Shown in pieces: positions 42,635 to 51,409 of a DNA stretch of 64,000 nt. Location: NCBI GenBank assembly GCA_035457705.1, contig DATIBD010000074.1, positions 62,001 to 126,000 of the forward strand, in the 5' to 3' direction. A program made the translations under genes and the position numbers. The stretch is from DASPGQ01 sp035457705 (GTDB taxonomy: Bacteria > Acidobacteriota > Vicinamibacteria > Marinacidobacterales > SMYC01). The notes beneath the pieces were generated by a model that worked only from the letters and a program-made list of their open reading frames with translations, was not told the origin of the DNA and made no database searches. Numbering within the stretch: position 1 is the stretch's first letter; the number at the start of each line of letters is the position of its first letter.

Positions 42635-43714
42635 TCAGGTTGCCTTCGCTTCCCGTGCGTCCTCGAGCGCCGATTGCAGCACGAAGTACGCGGGCTTGGG
42701 TGAGAGATCCTCGTTCACGATTCCGAATCCACCATTTCCCTGGCTCGGCCCATCCCAATAGTGAAAGAAGAACAGCCGGCTGACCCAGGTCTCGAGCCCG
42801 AGCGTCTGCAGAATCTCCTCGTAATACCGCGGTTGGTCGCCGTCCCGCGTACGGCGTCCGGTTTCCGTCATCCAGAACGGACGGTCGTCGACGCCGTTCT
42901 CCCGCATCAATGTGCGAAGCGAGGGTCGGAAGAGCGCATCGGTTCGAAGCTCGACAATCGACGCGAGTCCGGTGGCGGCGTAGTTGTGGTGGTTGATCAC
43001 GTCGAGGAAGCTCTTCGCCAGCATGGCCTCATCGAACCAATCCCGCCAGCTTCCAACGTTCGCAAGGCCAGGTCCTACCACCTGGCACCCGGGGCCAACT
43101 CGCCGCACTGTCTCCGCACCGGGCTCGAGGATCGACGTCCGGTACTGCCGGCGTGTCCCGTTCCAGAACTCGCCCAGGTTCGGCTCGTTCCAGAGCTGCC
43201 AGAACCGCACGCGTTCGCCGTGTCGATCGACGCTCCGATGAACGAACTCGACCCATCGTTCGGTGGACGAGGGGGGATCGGCGATGCTCGGTGCGTCCGG
43301 GCTGGACGACGCCCACTGGGGGGTATAGGCGAGGGTGGCGAGGATCTGAAGGCCGAGACTCGACGACGTCTCGACCACGCGATCGATCTCGCCCCATTCG
43401 AATCGTCCTTGCTCCGGCTCGATGCGAAACCAATCGAAGTCCACGCGAATCCAGGACACCCCGAGGTTCGCAGCGATGTCTTCCAGGATGCCGTCGGAAG
43501 GAACGTGCGCGTTCAACCCGACCCGGTCGGCGAACCCGAACCCGCCAGGATTCCTCTCCGCGAACTCGGCACTGCGAATCAGCTCCTCCCGCATACGGGA
43601 TTCCCTCATGCCCTGGTTCATGAGCCGGTCGTAATGGGCGAGACCGCCAACATCCGCCGCCCGGCCGAGAATCTCCTCGTAGGCGGACTCGATCAACGGT
43701 CCAAAGTCGGGCAA
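42635..43714 (-). CDS. Glycoside hydrolase (clan A-like) with N-terminal DUF4214 domain
   Basis: Residues 1-60 form a DUF4214 segment (ESAYEEILGRAADVGGLAHY). From about 65 a TIM-barrel glycosidase follows, with WNEPN (acid/base Glu 177) near the end of strand 4 and TETGRR (nucleophile Glu 284) near strand 7. This arrangement is that of clan GH-A, close to GH39/GH5-type enzymes, which retain configuration and cleave beta-linked glycans. The start is TTG 43714, seven bases after the preceding DUF4214 gene. No signal peptide is present; DUF4214 is often linked to exported or surface proteins. Substrate unknown. Confidence 0.82.
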   Translation of the reverse strand: MPDFGPLIESAYEEILGRAADVGGLAHYDRLMNQGMRESRMREELIRSAEFAERNPGGFGFADRVGLNAHVPSDGILEDIAANLGVSWIRVDFDWFRIEPEQGRFEWGEIDRVVETSSSLGLQILATLAYTPQWASSSPDAPSIADPPSSTERWVEFVHRSVDRHGERVRFWQLWNEPNLGEFWNGTRRQYRTSILEPGAETVRRVGPGCQVVGPGLANVGSWRDWFDEAMLAKSFLDVINHHNYAATGLASIVELRTDALFRPSLRTLMRENGVDDRPFWMTETGRRTRDGDQPRYYEEILQTLGLETWVSRLFFFHYWDGPSQGNGGFGIVNEDLSPKPAYFVLQSALEDAREAKAT

Positions 43715-43721
43715 GCGTCTC

Positions 43722-43994
43722 TCAACGAGACTTCCGTGAAGTCTTCCGGCTCCCCCTCGCCTTCGTCTTCTTCGCGGGTTTCCTGGCCGCAGTGAACCTC
43801 TTCGTAAGTGGGGCCCCCTCGCGGCTCGGATGCTTGTCGGCGTACTCCGCGCTTCTCAGAAGCGACTCCCGCATGTCCGCTTCGGTCAGCCCCGCGTTCA
43901 TGGCGCGGTTGTAACTGTCGAGCCCGCCGGGATCGGCAGGTCGGCCCAGGATTCTCTGATAAGCGAGATTGATGACGCGGGTGAAATCAGGCAC
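43722..43994 (-). CDS. Small DUF4214 protein with basic tail
   Basis: The 90-residue protein begins at GTG 43994. Residues 1-58 are a DUF4214 unit (INLAYQRILGRPADPGGLDS, EADMRESLLRSAEYADKHP) nearly parallel to the N-terminus of the next gene. The last 25 residues are Lys/Arg/Ser-rich (KPAKKTKARGSRKTSRKSR) and probably disordered or nucleic-acid or polyanion binding. The two genes are seven bases apart, so they are cotranscribed, and the shared domain points to a local duplication. Confidence 0.75.
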   Translation of the reverse strand: MPDFTRVINLAYQRILGRPADPGGLDSYNRAMNAGLTEADMRESLLRSAEYADKHPSREGAPLTKRFTAARKPAKKTKARGSRKTSRKSR

Positions 43995-44175
43995 TGTCCG
44001 CTCCCTCCAGGTATCGAGGTCCTAGCGCGCGTTCTCGAGCTCGATTATCCCCAACGATAGTTCAGTAGTGCCTGCGCGCCAAACGGCAGGTCGACTCGGA
44101 ATTTCGGATGAGCGTGCCGTGAGAAGAAGGAACGTGGCGAGGAAGGAATGAAAAAGAGAGCGCCGCAGCATAATG

Positions 44176-44202
44176 GAAGCTCGCGGGTTCTCCGCGAGCT
44201 TC
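44176..44202. terminator. Perfect hairpin, possible terminator
   Basis: GAAGCTCGCGG and CCGCGAGCTTC form an 11-bp perfect stem around a five-base loop. It lies in the gap between the DUF4214 gene and the Cys-rich secreted gene. No T-run follows on either strand, so it could end transcription or mark a decayed element. Confidence 0.4.
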
Positions 44203-44308
44203 TAGTTTCGACGTGCTTGAACCAGAGATAGCCGTACACGAGGCTCGATGACAGCCAGTCGTCAACGCTCACCCGAACGAAAGCCAGAATAGGTCGTTGG
44301 GCTGGACT

Positions 44309-44400
44309 CAGCGTGGTGTCGCGCGCATCCTTTCTACCTCGACGACGCACCTCAGCCACTTCCGAAGAACCTCACGGTCCACTGGGATGCGGTTCAGCAT
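44309..44400 (-). pseudogene. Possible fragment of a group II intron-type reverse transcriptase
   Basis: A frame of 30 codons reads MLNRIPVDREVLRKWL followed by RCVVEVERMRATPR. The pattern xIPxDxxxLRKWLxxG occurs before the GTPQGG motif in group II intron reverse transcriptases. That motif and everything after it are missing. The match is short, so it may be chance. Confidence 0.25.
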
Positions 44401-44475
44401 CCACTCCTAACTAACTGATGCTGTCGTACCAGCCCGTGATGTCCGCTTCGCCGTGGCGAGCTCGGCTTTTGCCAA

Positions 44476-45063
44476 TCAGTCTTTTTTCGAGTTCTTTTTT
44501 CGAACGACATCGATATTCTCGAGGGTCGCGCCGTTGTTGCAGGCGAGGTGTGCCTCACAAAAGATGTCGCTCGCTTTTCCACCCTTCACACAGACGAGAC
44601 CCTTGCCCTCGAAAGTCGGGCAGTTGGCGTCCCCCGCGAGGAAGATACCGCCCGCCTGGAAGAGCGGAGCGTCCGTGGCGTCGGTCGCGCACTCGTTCGT
44701 ATCGCCGGGCGCGACATCTGGCGTTACGGCGTGGCAAAGAGCGTCCTTGCGATCGCGACCAGCCGGTATGGGATTGAAGCCATAATAGAAGCGGCAGTTG
44801 ACCTCGACGCTCTTTCGACCGAGGTTCGTGCAGGAGACGATGGTCTCGCAGCTCTGCGCCATGTCGGCTTTGCTGTTGGCGTAGAGTACGAAACCCACCT
44901 CTTCGTAGCCCTCGGGGCATTCCGGAATACCCTTGTGGCCTCCGCAGTCTCCGGAGAAACAGTCGGCATCCGGAACCTGTGCCGCCGCCTCCCGGCCGAG
45001 CGCGCCGGTGACGACGATGTAGATCAACGCGAGCCACAACGATCGCCTCGAATCTGAATTCAC
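44476..45063 (-). CDS. Secreted cysteine-rich protein
   Basis: GTG 45063 follows AAAGGAGACG. A signal peptide (LWLALIYIVVTGALGREAAA) precedes a mature domain of about 165 residues with around a dozen cysteines (CFSGDCGG, CPEGYEEVGF, SCETIVSCTNLG, CRFYYG, CEAHLACNNG), probably disulfide-linked. The tail is basic (RKKNSKKD). No family recognised. Such exported Cys-rich domains are often binding or inhibitor modules. Confidence 0.75.
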   Translation of the reverse strand: MNSDSRRSLWLALIYIVVTGALGREAAAQVPDADCFSGDCGGHKGIPECPEGYEEVGFVLYANSKADMAQSCETIVSCTNLGRKSVEVNCRFYYGFNPIPAGRDRKDALCHAVTPDVAPGDTNECATDATDAPLFQAGGIFLAGDANCPTFEGKGLVCVKGGKASDIFCEAHLACNNGATLENIDVVRKKNSKKD

Positions 45064-45292
45064 TTCGTCTCCTTTCTAAGGGGATGCTTGTTGTGCGTCA
45101 CTCCCCTCCGAGCGGACCAGATTAGCCAAATTCGCGCCGCGGGCGCTACCGAGGCACGGGTCTCTCTGACCACTCCCTGTCGAAGGCGCCGAGCAACGCC
45201 TGAGCTACAATTGCCGTTCTTATTCCCGGCCGAGGAGAGCCTCCGGTCCCCACGGTCGCATCTTGCGCTACACGGGAAAAGGAACGACACGG

Positions 45293-46054
45293 GTGAGTAA
45301 CTTTCGCATGGTCGCGTATCTTCTTCTTGCCAGTATGCTTCTAGTGGATGGTGCAGCGTCTCCGGAACCGGGAGGCAGAAGCGACGTCCTATACCAGGTG
45401 TCCACGCTCGGCGAGCTCCTCGTCGGCAACTACGACGGCCGGCTCTCCTTTCGTTCGCTGAGTGGCCACGGGAACTTTGGACTCGGCACTTTCGATCGAT
45501 TGGACGGAGAGATGGTTGCCTTCGACGGGCAATTCTTCCAAGTTACGGCGGACGGTGTCGCGACGCGTGTGGCGCGGAGCGCGACGACCCCCTTCGCCGC
45601 CGTGACATTTTTCCAGCCCGACGATGTCTTCGAGCTCGAGGGACCGATACCCTGCAGCGAGCTGCGGAGCACGATCGCGAGTCGTTTCCCCTCGGAGGAG
45701 CTCCTCTACGCGATCCGAGTCGACGGAACTTTCACGCGCCTGCAGACGAGGAGCGTTCCCGCGCAAGAAAAACCCTACGTCCCTCTCGAGGAGGCGCTTC
45801 GGGGTCAGATCGTTTTCGACTTTGCCTTTGCGGACGCGACCCTGGCGGGATTCTGGTTCCCTTCGGACTTCGCGAACGTCAACGTGACCGGCTTTCATTT
45901 CCATGCTTTGACGAAAGACCGCACGACGGGCGGCCACGTGCTCGACTGCGAGGCCTTGGACGTGACGGTGGCCATCGATCACACCGGCGAATTGCAGGTT
46001 CGCCTCGGAACGCCAGAGGCTCGCGGGTCGAGTCGCGAGGGACTTCATCCATAA
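45293..46054 (+). CDS. budA: Alpha-acetolactate decarboxylase, exported
   Basis: The 253-residue protein matches acetolactate decarboxylase: STLGELLVGNYDGRLSFRSL, GLGTFDRLDGEMVAFDG, YAIRVDGTFTRLQTRSVPAQ, and the zinc site GFHFHALTKDRTTGGHVLDC with histidines near 200, 202 and 213. The enzyme converts acetolactate to acetoin. The start was taken as GTG 45293 with AAGGA upstream; ATG 45308 is possible. Both give a signal peptide (MVAYLLLASMLLVDGAAS), so it acts outside the cytoplasm, as some family members do. No acetolactate synthase is nearby. It is cotranscribed with the next gene. Confidence 0.92.
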   Translation: MSNFRMVAYLLLASMLLVDGAASPEPGGRSDVLYQVSTLGELLVGNYDGRLSFRSLSGHGNFGLGTFDRLDGEMVAFDGQFFQVTADGVATRVARSATTPFAAVTFFQPDDVFELEGPIPCSELRSTIASRFPSEELLYAIRVDGTFTRLQTRSVPAQEKPYVPLEEALRGQIVFDFAFADATLAGFWFPSDFANVNVTGFHFHALTKDRTTGGHVLDCEALDVTVAIDHTGELQVRLGTPEARGSSREGLHP

Positions 46055-46072
46055 AAGCTCGAGGAGGAGAAC

Positions 46073-46594
46073 ATGAAGATGCGCCGATCTCCGGTTCCGC
46101 TGCGAGGAAAGCTCATTGCTTTCGTCGCCCTTTCGGCGGCGGCATTTTCGCTTGCGCGACTTGCGGGCTCGACGAGCGAGCAGAGACCAGCGAGCTTCGA
46201 CAACAGGAGTCTCCAAGGGTCCTATGCGCTCGTTGGCGTAGGCGGAGCGCACGACGCCGCGAGCGTCGGTCTGACGCGGTTCGACGGTGCGGGAGGCGCG
46301 ATTCGCAAGCTCGTCCTCAACGAGTCGGATCCCGACGGCGACGGCCGCCTGATTTTGACCATTGCGGCGACTGGGACATACGAGGTCACTCCGCACGGTA
46401 TGGGTACGGCTCGGTTCGTGAACGAGCTACCGGACGGCTCGCAGGTTCCTTTCACGTTCGATTTCGTGATTACCGAGGCGCAAAGCCGAGGCTCCGGACG
46501 CTATCTCGAGGCGCTGGCGCTCCACATGGTGCAACGCGAGCCCGGTATCGCCGCGAAGCTCGTCACGTTCACGCTCACACGCCTCACGGATTAG
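46073..46594 (+). CDS. Secreted protein of unknown function
   Basis: The 173-residue protein starts at ATG 46073 behind GGAGGAG, 18 bases after acetolactate decarboxylase. It has a signal-like N-terminus (KLIAFVALSAAAFSLARLAG) and a beta-rich body (SLQGSYALVGVGGAHDA, GTARFVNELPDGSQVPFTFD). The opening NRSLQGSYALVGVG resembles small secreted barrel-like proteins. No catalytic motif; role unclear, possibly linked to the decarboxylase. Confidence 0.72.
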   Translation: MKMRRSPVPLRGKLIAFVALSAAAFSLARLAGSTSEQRPASFDNRSLQGSYALVGVGGAHDAASVGLTRFDGAGGAIRKLVLNESDPDGDGRLILTIAATGTYEVTPHGMGTARFVNELPDGSQVPFTFDFVITEAQSRGSGRYLEALALHMVQREPGIAAKLVTFTLTRLTD

Positions 46595-46599
46595 CTTTG

Positions 46600-46777
46600 C
46601 TACAAATGCCCGCGACACCGTGTCTCGGAGTCGGCGCCGGAAATAGACGGCATCCAGAAGGCTGAAGAGCGCGAGGTTCGCGGCGATTCCCAGGCCGAGC
46701 GTGAGGCTCGCGAGAGCGACGAACCCCGGCCGGCGCGAAAGCGTCCGAGCGGCATGTACCAGGTTCAAGGACGACAT
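46600..46777 (-). pseudogene. N-terminal fragment of an ADOP/MacB-type ABC permease
   Basis: From ATG 46777 the frame reads LVHAARTLSRRPGFVALASL, then TLGLGIAANLALFSLLDAVY. This is the conserved first segment and membrane helix of acidobacterial duplicated-orphaned permeases (ADOP). The match ends after about 55 residues, where related proteins continue for some 750. The frame then runs antisense through the neighbouring gene. It is a truncated remnant. Confidence 0.7.
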
Positions 46778-46820
46778 ATCGCCGAGCGGGCCCGTTACAA
46801 AGAATACGCCGTCCCGGGGA

Positions 46821-49124
46821 CTAGCGTTCCGTTATCTTGGCGAGCCGCAGCGCCTCCTCCAGATTGAGCCGCGCCTGAGCATAGTCAGGCTTCAGAGCGA
46901 GGGCGCGGCGGAGAAGCGGAATCGACTTGTTGATGGCGCCTTGCTGGAGATGGAGGAAGCCGAGATTGTTATAGGCCTCGGCGTAGTCCGGATCGCTCTC
47001 GATGGCGCTCCCGAACGCCCGCTCCGCCTCATCGAGACGGCCCGACCGCGCGAGAGCGATGCCCAGGTTGTTCCGGGCGGGAGAGTATCCTGGGTCGAGC
47101 TCCGCCGCCTTCTGGAAAGCCCCCAAGGCGAGAGCATCCTCCCCCCTCCGGGCGAAGGCGTTACCGAGCCCATTCACGATCTCCGCGCTCTTCGGATCGA
47201 GCTCACTCGCCCGGCGATAGGCGGCGAGCGCCTCGTCCAGACGATTCTCCTCGAGGAGCATGTTCCCGATATTCAGATGGACTGTTGCGTTCTGTTCATC
47301 GTCCCGCTGAGCCTCCCGCAGCACGGCCCATGCCGCGTCGCGTTTTTTCTGGCGGAGGAGTGCGTCGGCGAGAACCAGGCGCAACGATGAATCCGGCCCG
47401 CGAGAAAGTCTTTCGCGCACGAGCCTTTCGGCCTCCTCCGCGCGTCCCAGGGCGAGGTTCACCTCCGCGAGCAGGAACACTGCTTGCACCCGGTCGGGAT
47501 CCAGCTCCAGGACTCTCCGAAAACCCGTTTCCGCTTCGACGAGCCTCCCCGAACCCTGGTGGGCGCGCGCCAGTCCGTACGAGGCCTCGACGCTTTCGTC
47601 TTCCCGGGCGAGCGCTCTCCGGAAGACCTCCTCGGCTTCGAGATACTCCTTGCGCTGCAGGTGGATGTTCCCGAGCATCAGGTAAGCGAGCATGACGCCC
47701 GGGTCTTCCTCCAGCACTTCGTGGAGAAGGGCTCTCGCGCCCTCGATGTCTCCCGCCTCGCTGCGATTGCGGGCTTCTGTCATCCTGCCGAAGATCCCGA
47801 TTTTGTCCTTGGGGTCCGGGAGAGTCTCCTCGGCGGCGGACGATGCCGAGGTCGAAGTGATGTAGCCGAGCGATCGGAGCTTTCGCTCGGTTTCCGAATC
47901 CCTGCCTGCGGTCTCGAGGCGGGGACTTCCGCCGGAAGCTCTCAGCCTCGCCAGCTTCTTCGCGAGGGCTTCGACCGGCTGGGGCTCTTCCGGAGCCAGA
48001 TTCCTCGTCTCGCCTGGATCCGAGCTCAGGTCGTAGAGCTCGCGGGTCGGGGCCTCGATGAACTTGAAGCGCTCGGTGCGAAGGCCGCGCAAGGGAGCAA
48101 AGCCGTAGTGGATCCTCGAATAGTGGGACTCGAAGTAAGCCTTGAGATCGAGATCCCGCTCGCTTCCCTCGAGGAGCGACGCGAGGCTCACGCCTTCGAC
48201 TTCGGAGCCGGGCTCGAAGCCGAGAAGCTCCAGCACGGTGGGCATCACGTCGATGGTTCGGACCTGGGCGGAAAGCCGCGTCCCCGGGGCGACACCGGGG
48301 CCCCGAACGATGAGCGGAACCCGGATCGTCGCGTCGTAGACGAAAAGACCGTGGGTCGCTTCCCCGTGCTCGCCGAGAGATTCCCCGTGGTCGCCCAGGA
48401 GCACGATGAGGCTCTCCTCGTAGATCCCGCGCTCTTTCACGAAGGCCACGAGCTCACCCACCTGCGAATCCACGAAAGCGATCTCCGCATCGTAGCGGGC
48501 GACGTCGTCGACACCGCTTCCAACGAGGAAGCGGGAAGGCGGGTCGTAGGGCGCGTGGGGATCGAAGAAGTGAACGAAAGCGAAGAACGATTGATCCCCC
48601 CTCCCCGCGATCCACTCGAGCGCCGGGCGGAGGACCTCGTCCGCCGGCCTCTCGTGACTCCCGAGCGCGGTCGCGCTCTCGCTCGGGGCGTCGAAGTGGT
48701 CGAAGTAGGTATCGAACCCCTGGTCGATTCCGAAGCGGGCGTCGAGGACGAAGGCACCCACGAACCCCCCGGTCGCGAGCCCCTGCGCTTTCAGCTTCTC
48801 GGCGAGCGTCGTCTCCGAGGCGGGAAGACGAAATCCGAAGTTGTCCACCATTCCGTGGCGGAGGGGAGTGCGACCGGTGAAGATCGACGAGTGCGCGGGA
48901 AGGGTGAGAGGGACCGCCGTCGCCGCGTTCTCGAAGAGCGCTCCCTCCGCCGCCAGGGCATCGATGTTCGGAGTCCGTCCCGGCCCGTATCCGTAGCATC
49001 CCAGGTGGTCGGCGCGAAGGGTATCGATGCTGATGAGGATCACGTTGCGGGGATGTCGGGTCCGCGCGCAGGAGAAAAGAGGGAGGGCGAGGGGAAGAAC
49101 GAAGAAGACGGCGACCTTCTTCAC
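46821..49124 (-). CDS. Lipoprotein with sulfatase-fold domain and TPR repeats
   Basis: The 767-residue protein has a lipobox ending at Cys 19 (LPLALPLFSC). Residues 28-400 form an alkaline-phosphatase-superfamily domain: ISIDTLRADHLGCYGYGPGR, VPLTLPAHSSIFTGRTP and LLGDHGESLGEHGEATHG. The formylglycine position of true sulfatases (C/S-x-P-x-R) is Thr in TLPAH, and the Arg is lost, so formylglycine-dependent activity is unlikely. From about 450 to 760 there are repeated TPRs (RASELDPKSAEIVNGLGNAF). It starts at GTG 49124, overlapping the stop of the preceding gene. Confidence 0.88.
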   Translation of the reverse strand: MKKVAVFFVLPLALPLFSCARTRHPRNVILISIDTLRADHLGCYGYGPGRTPNIDALAAEGALFENAATAVPLTLPAHSSIFTGRTPLRHGMVDNFGFRLPASETTLAEKLKAQGLATGGFVGAFVLDARFGIDQGFDTYFDHFDAPSESATALGSHERPADEVLRPALEWIAGRGDQSFFAFVHFFDPHAPYDPPSRFLVGSGVDDVARYDAEIAFVDSQVGELVAFVKERGIYEESLIVLLGDHGESLGEHGEATHGLFVYDATIRVPLIVRGPGVAPGTRLSAQVRTIDVMPTVLELLGFEPGSEVEGVSLASLLEGSERDLDLKAYFESHYSRIHYGFAPLRGLRTERFKFIEAPTRELYDLSSDPGETRNLAPEEPQPVEALAKKLARLRASGGSPRLETAGRDSETERKLRSLGYITSTSASSAAEETLPDPKDKIGIFGRMTEARNRSEAGDIEGARALLHEVLEEDPGVMLAYLMLGNIHLQRKEYLEAEEVFRRALAREDESVEASYGLARAHQGSGRLVEAETGFRRVLELDPDRVQAVFLLAEVNLALGRAEEAERLVRERLSRGPDSSLRLVLADALLRQKKRDAAWAVLREAQRDDEQNATVHLNIGNMLLEENRLDEALAAYRRASELDPKSAEIVNGLGNAFARRGEDALALGAFQKAAELDPGYSPARNNLGIALARSGRLDEAERAFGSAIESDPDYAEAYNNLGFLHLQQGAINKSIPLLRRALALKPDYAQARLNLEEALRLAKITER

Positions 49125-51313
49125 GGCTCCGCCTGGATTCTCGACTTGAGAGCCGCGATGAGCCGCTTCACTTTGGGGATGTCCTCCCGATAGCGCTCGG
49201 GCGGCGCGGTCTCGACGAAGCGGTCGAGGTAACTCACCGCCTTCTGAAAGCGGTTCATCTTGGTGAGGAGAGTTCCCAAGTTGTAGAGGGTGTCGTACTG
49301 CCGGGGATCGAGGGTGAGCGAGCGCTCCCAGTTCTCGACGGCCTCCTCCTCCCGGCCGGTGCTCGCGGCGGCGACACCCAGGCCGTTCCAGGCGGCGGCG
49401 AGGCGCGGGTCGATTTCGAGGGCTTTGCGGAGCTCCTTCTCCGCCTCGGCGTAACGGCCCCGGGCGAGGTGGACGGATCCGAGGTTGCTGTAGGCACTCG
49501 CGTAGCTTTCGTCGAGATCGAGGAGCTTCCCGAAGGTCTCGATGGCCTTTTCCGTGCGCCCTTCGTGCGCGTAAGCGAGGCCGAGGTAGTTGTAGGCCTC
49601 GGCGTAGCCCGGGTCTTCCGCGAGAAGGGACTCCAGAATCTCGATGGAAACAGCCGTGTTCTCCGCTTCCTGCAGGTAGAGGCCGAGGCGAGCCCTCATA
49701 GCGATGGTGGAAGCCCCGTTCGCGACGGACGCCTCGAGCGCGGCAATGGCCTCATCCAGAAGGCCCGTCTCGCGCAGCACATAGGACAGATCGTCGTAGG
49801 CCTTGGCCATCGAGGGACGCGCGGTCACGATGGCTCGCAAGAGGCGGATAGCCTCCTCGCTTCGCCCCGCGAGGTGGGCCGCAAGCGCATCGTCGAGCCG
49901 ATCGGAGAGCTGAACGAGCCTCTTGGGATCGTCGCCGGGACCGTACGACCGCTTCGACGCCACTGCCCCCGGGCCCGTGGCGTAACCCAGCGTCTGGAGG
50001 CGACGGCGCGTCTCTTCGTCGACCGCGAGCCGGCTTTCTACGACCGCGCCCGCGCTTTCGAGCTCCGCGAGGCGTGACGACATTTCCTTCACCAAAGCGG
50101 GACGCGCGGGGGCGAGGTTCTCGGTCTCGCCCGGATCTGATTCCAGATCGTAAATCTCGGGGATGGGAAGCTCGATGTACTTGAGATTTTCGCGGTAGAG
50201 CCCCGTAAGCGGGGCGAAGCCGCGGTTGAAGTTGAAGGCCAGAGCTTCGAAGTAGCTCTCGCTCCCCGAGGAACGCTCCAGTCCTTCGAGAAGCGGAACG
50301 AGGGAGACTCCCTGTGAGTCAGGGAGGGGCTCGAGCCCCGAGAGCGCCAGAAGGGTGGGCGCCACGTCCAGAAGACGCACTCTCGAGGACACCCGCCTCG
50401 GAGCGAGAACGCCCTCCCAGGAGAAGATCAGCGGAACCCGCAGGGTGGACTCGTAGGCGAACATCCCATGGGTGCGCTCGCCGTGCTCGCCGAGCCCTTC
50501 ACCGTGATCTGAGGTCAAGACCACGAGAGTGTTCTCGATACGGCCTCGCTTCGTAAGCTCCTCGAGGAACTTTCCCAGAGCTTCGTCCACGTACGCCACT
50601 TCGCCGCGGTAGGGCTCGGAGGCGAACTTGTCCCGGAACCGAGTCGGAGGCTCGTAGGGCGCGTGGGGGTCGTAGAGATGGATGAAGGCGAACCAGGGTG
50701 CGTCCCGCGGCTCGGAGAGCCACTCGAGAGCCGGACCGAGGACGGCGTCCGCACTCCGTTCCGAGATCGCGAAGTCGGAAAGCGCGCTCGTATCTCCGTA
50801 GAAATCGTCGTAGAGCTCGAACCCCTGGTCGAGGCCGAAGCGGGAGTCGAGAGCGAAAGAGCCGACGAACGCCGCGGTCCGGTAGCCCGCGGCGCGATAG
50901 GCTTCGGTCAGCGTCCGTCTCTTCCCCGAAAGGCGAAAAGAGCCGTTGTCGCGAACGCCGTGGGCAAAGGGGTAGGCCGCGGTGAAGAGCGAAGCGTGCG
51001 AGGGGAGGGTGATGGGGACCTGGGCCACCGCGCGCTCGAAGACAACCCCCGCCTTCGCGAGCGCGTCGAGCCGCGGCGTTCCCGGGCTCGCGCCGTAGGC
51101 TCCGAGATGATCTGCCCGGAGCGTATCGATGCTGATCAGAAGGACGTTGGGCGAGGGTTTCGGCCGGAGACTGCCGCCCTGAGAGTAGAGCACTGCGAGG
51201 ACGACGGCCCCTGCGAGGGCGGCGGCGATACCGATGGGGCGAAACCGCGCCGGTTCCGCTCGCGCCGGAGCACCGGGTGCACTTCGCTTCTTTTCGCGCC
51301 TCCTGGACACCAC
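49121..51313 (-). CDS. Membrane-anchored sulfatase-fold protein with TPR repeats
   Basis: This 730-residue relative of the next gene has an N-terminal membrane anchor (IGIAAALAGAVVLAVLYSQG) instead of a lipobox. The alkaline-phosphatase-fold domain reads ISIDTLRADHLGAYGASPGT, VPITLPSHASLFTAAYP and LTSDHGEGLGEHGERTHG, again with Thr at the nucleophile position. C-terminal TPRs follow (LLAEDPGYAEAYNYLGLAYA, ALEIDPRLAAAWNGLGVAAA). Its stop overlaps the start of the next gene, so the two are translationally coupled. They probably arose by duplication and may be extracytoplasmic phospho- or phosphoglycerol-transferases or hydrolases. Substrate unknown. Confidence 0.88.
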   Translation of the reverse strand: MVSRRREKKRSAPGAPARAEPARFRPIGIAAALAGAVVLAVLYSQGGSLRPKPSPNVLLISIDTLRADHLGAYGASPGTPRLDALAKAGVVFERAVAQVPITLPSHASLFTAAYPFAHGVRDNGSFRLSGKRRTLTEAYRAAGYRTAAFVGSFALDSRFGLDQGFELYDDFYGDTSALSDFAISERSADAVLGPALEWLSEPRDAPWFAFIHLYDPHAPYEPPTRFRDKFASEPYRGEVAYVDEALGKFLEELTKRGRIENTLVVLTSDHGEGLGEHGERTHGMFAYESTLRVPLIFSWEGVLAPRRVSSRVRLLDVAPTLLALSGLEPLPDSQGVSLVPLLEGLERSSGSESYFEALAFNFNRGFAPLTGLYRENLKYIELPIPEIYDLESDPGETENLAPARPALVKEMSSRLAELESAGAVVESRLAVDEETRRRLQTLGYATGPGAVASKRSYGPGDDPKRLVQLSDRLDDALAAHLAGRSEEAIRLLRAIVTARPSMAKAYDDLSYVLRETGLLDEAIAALEASVANGASTIAMRARLGLYLQEAENTAVSIEILESLLAEDPGYAEAYNYLGLAYAHEGRTEKAIETFGKLLDLDESYASAYSNLGSVHLARGRYAEAEKELRKALEIDPRLAAAWNGLGVAAASTGREEEAVENWERSLTLDPRQYDTLYNLGTLLTKMNRFQKAVSYLDRFVETAPPERYREDIPKVKRLIAALKSRIQAEP

Positions 51314-51409
51314 TTCATCTTACTCAATTGGTGTTGCTGCGACCCCTGAAGACAAAAGAAGAGCCGGCGCCCCGAAAGCCGCCGGCTCGATTTCACCCGA
51401 CGGTGAAGC

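Larger units (their letters stand above)
43995..44475. other. Gap of about 480 bases with remnants
   Basis: No intact gene is supported. The gap holds the 44176-44202 hairpin and a short reverse-transcriptase-like peptide frame at 44309-44400. Other frames show no consistent protein character. Confidence 0.5.

Noticed and set aside
44045..44359. 104-codon minus-strand frame as a gene
   Set aside because: No ribosome site, mixed composition, and it runs across the perfect hairpin at 44176-44202.
47484..49193. 569-codon frame antisense to the sulfatase-fold gene
   Set aside because: Shadow of TPR and sulfatase-fold codons on the other strand.
46821..51313. Classical formylglycine sulfatases
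   Set aside because: The C/S-x-P-x-R motif is absent in both proteins; Thr occupies the position.
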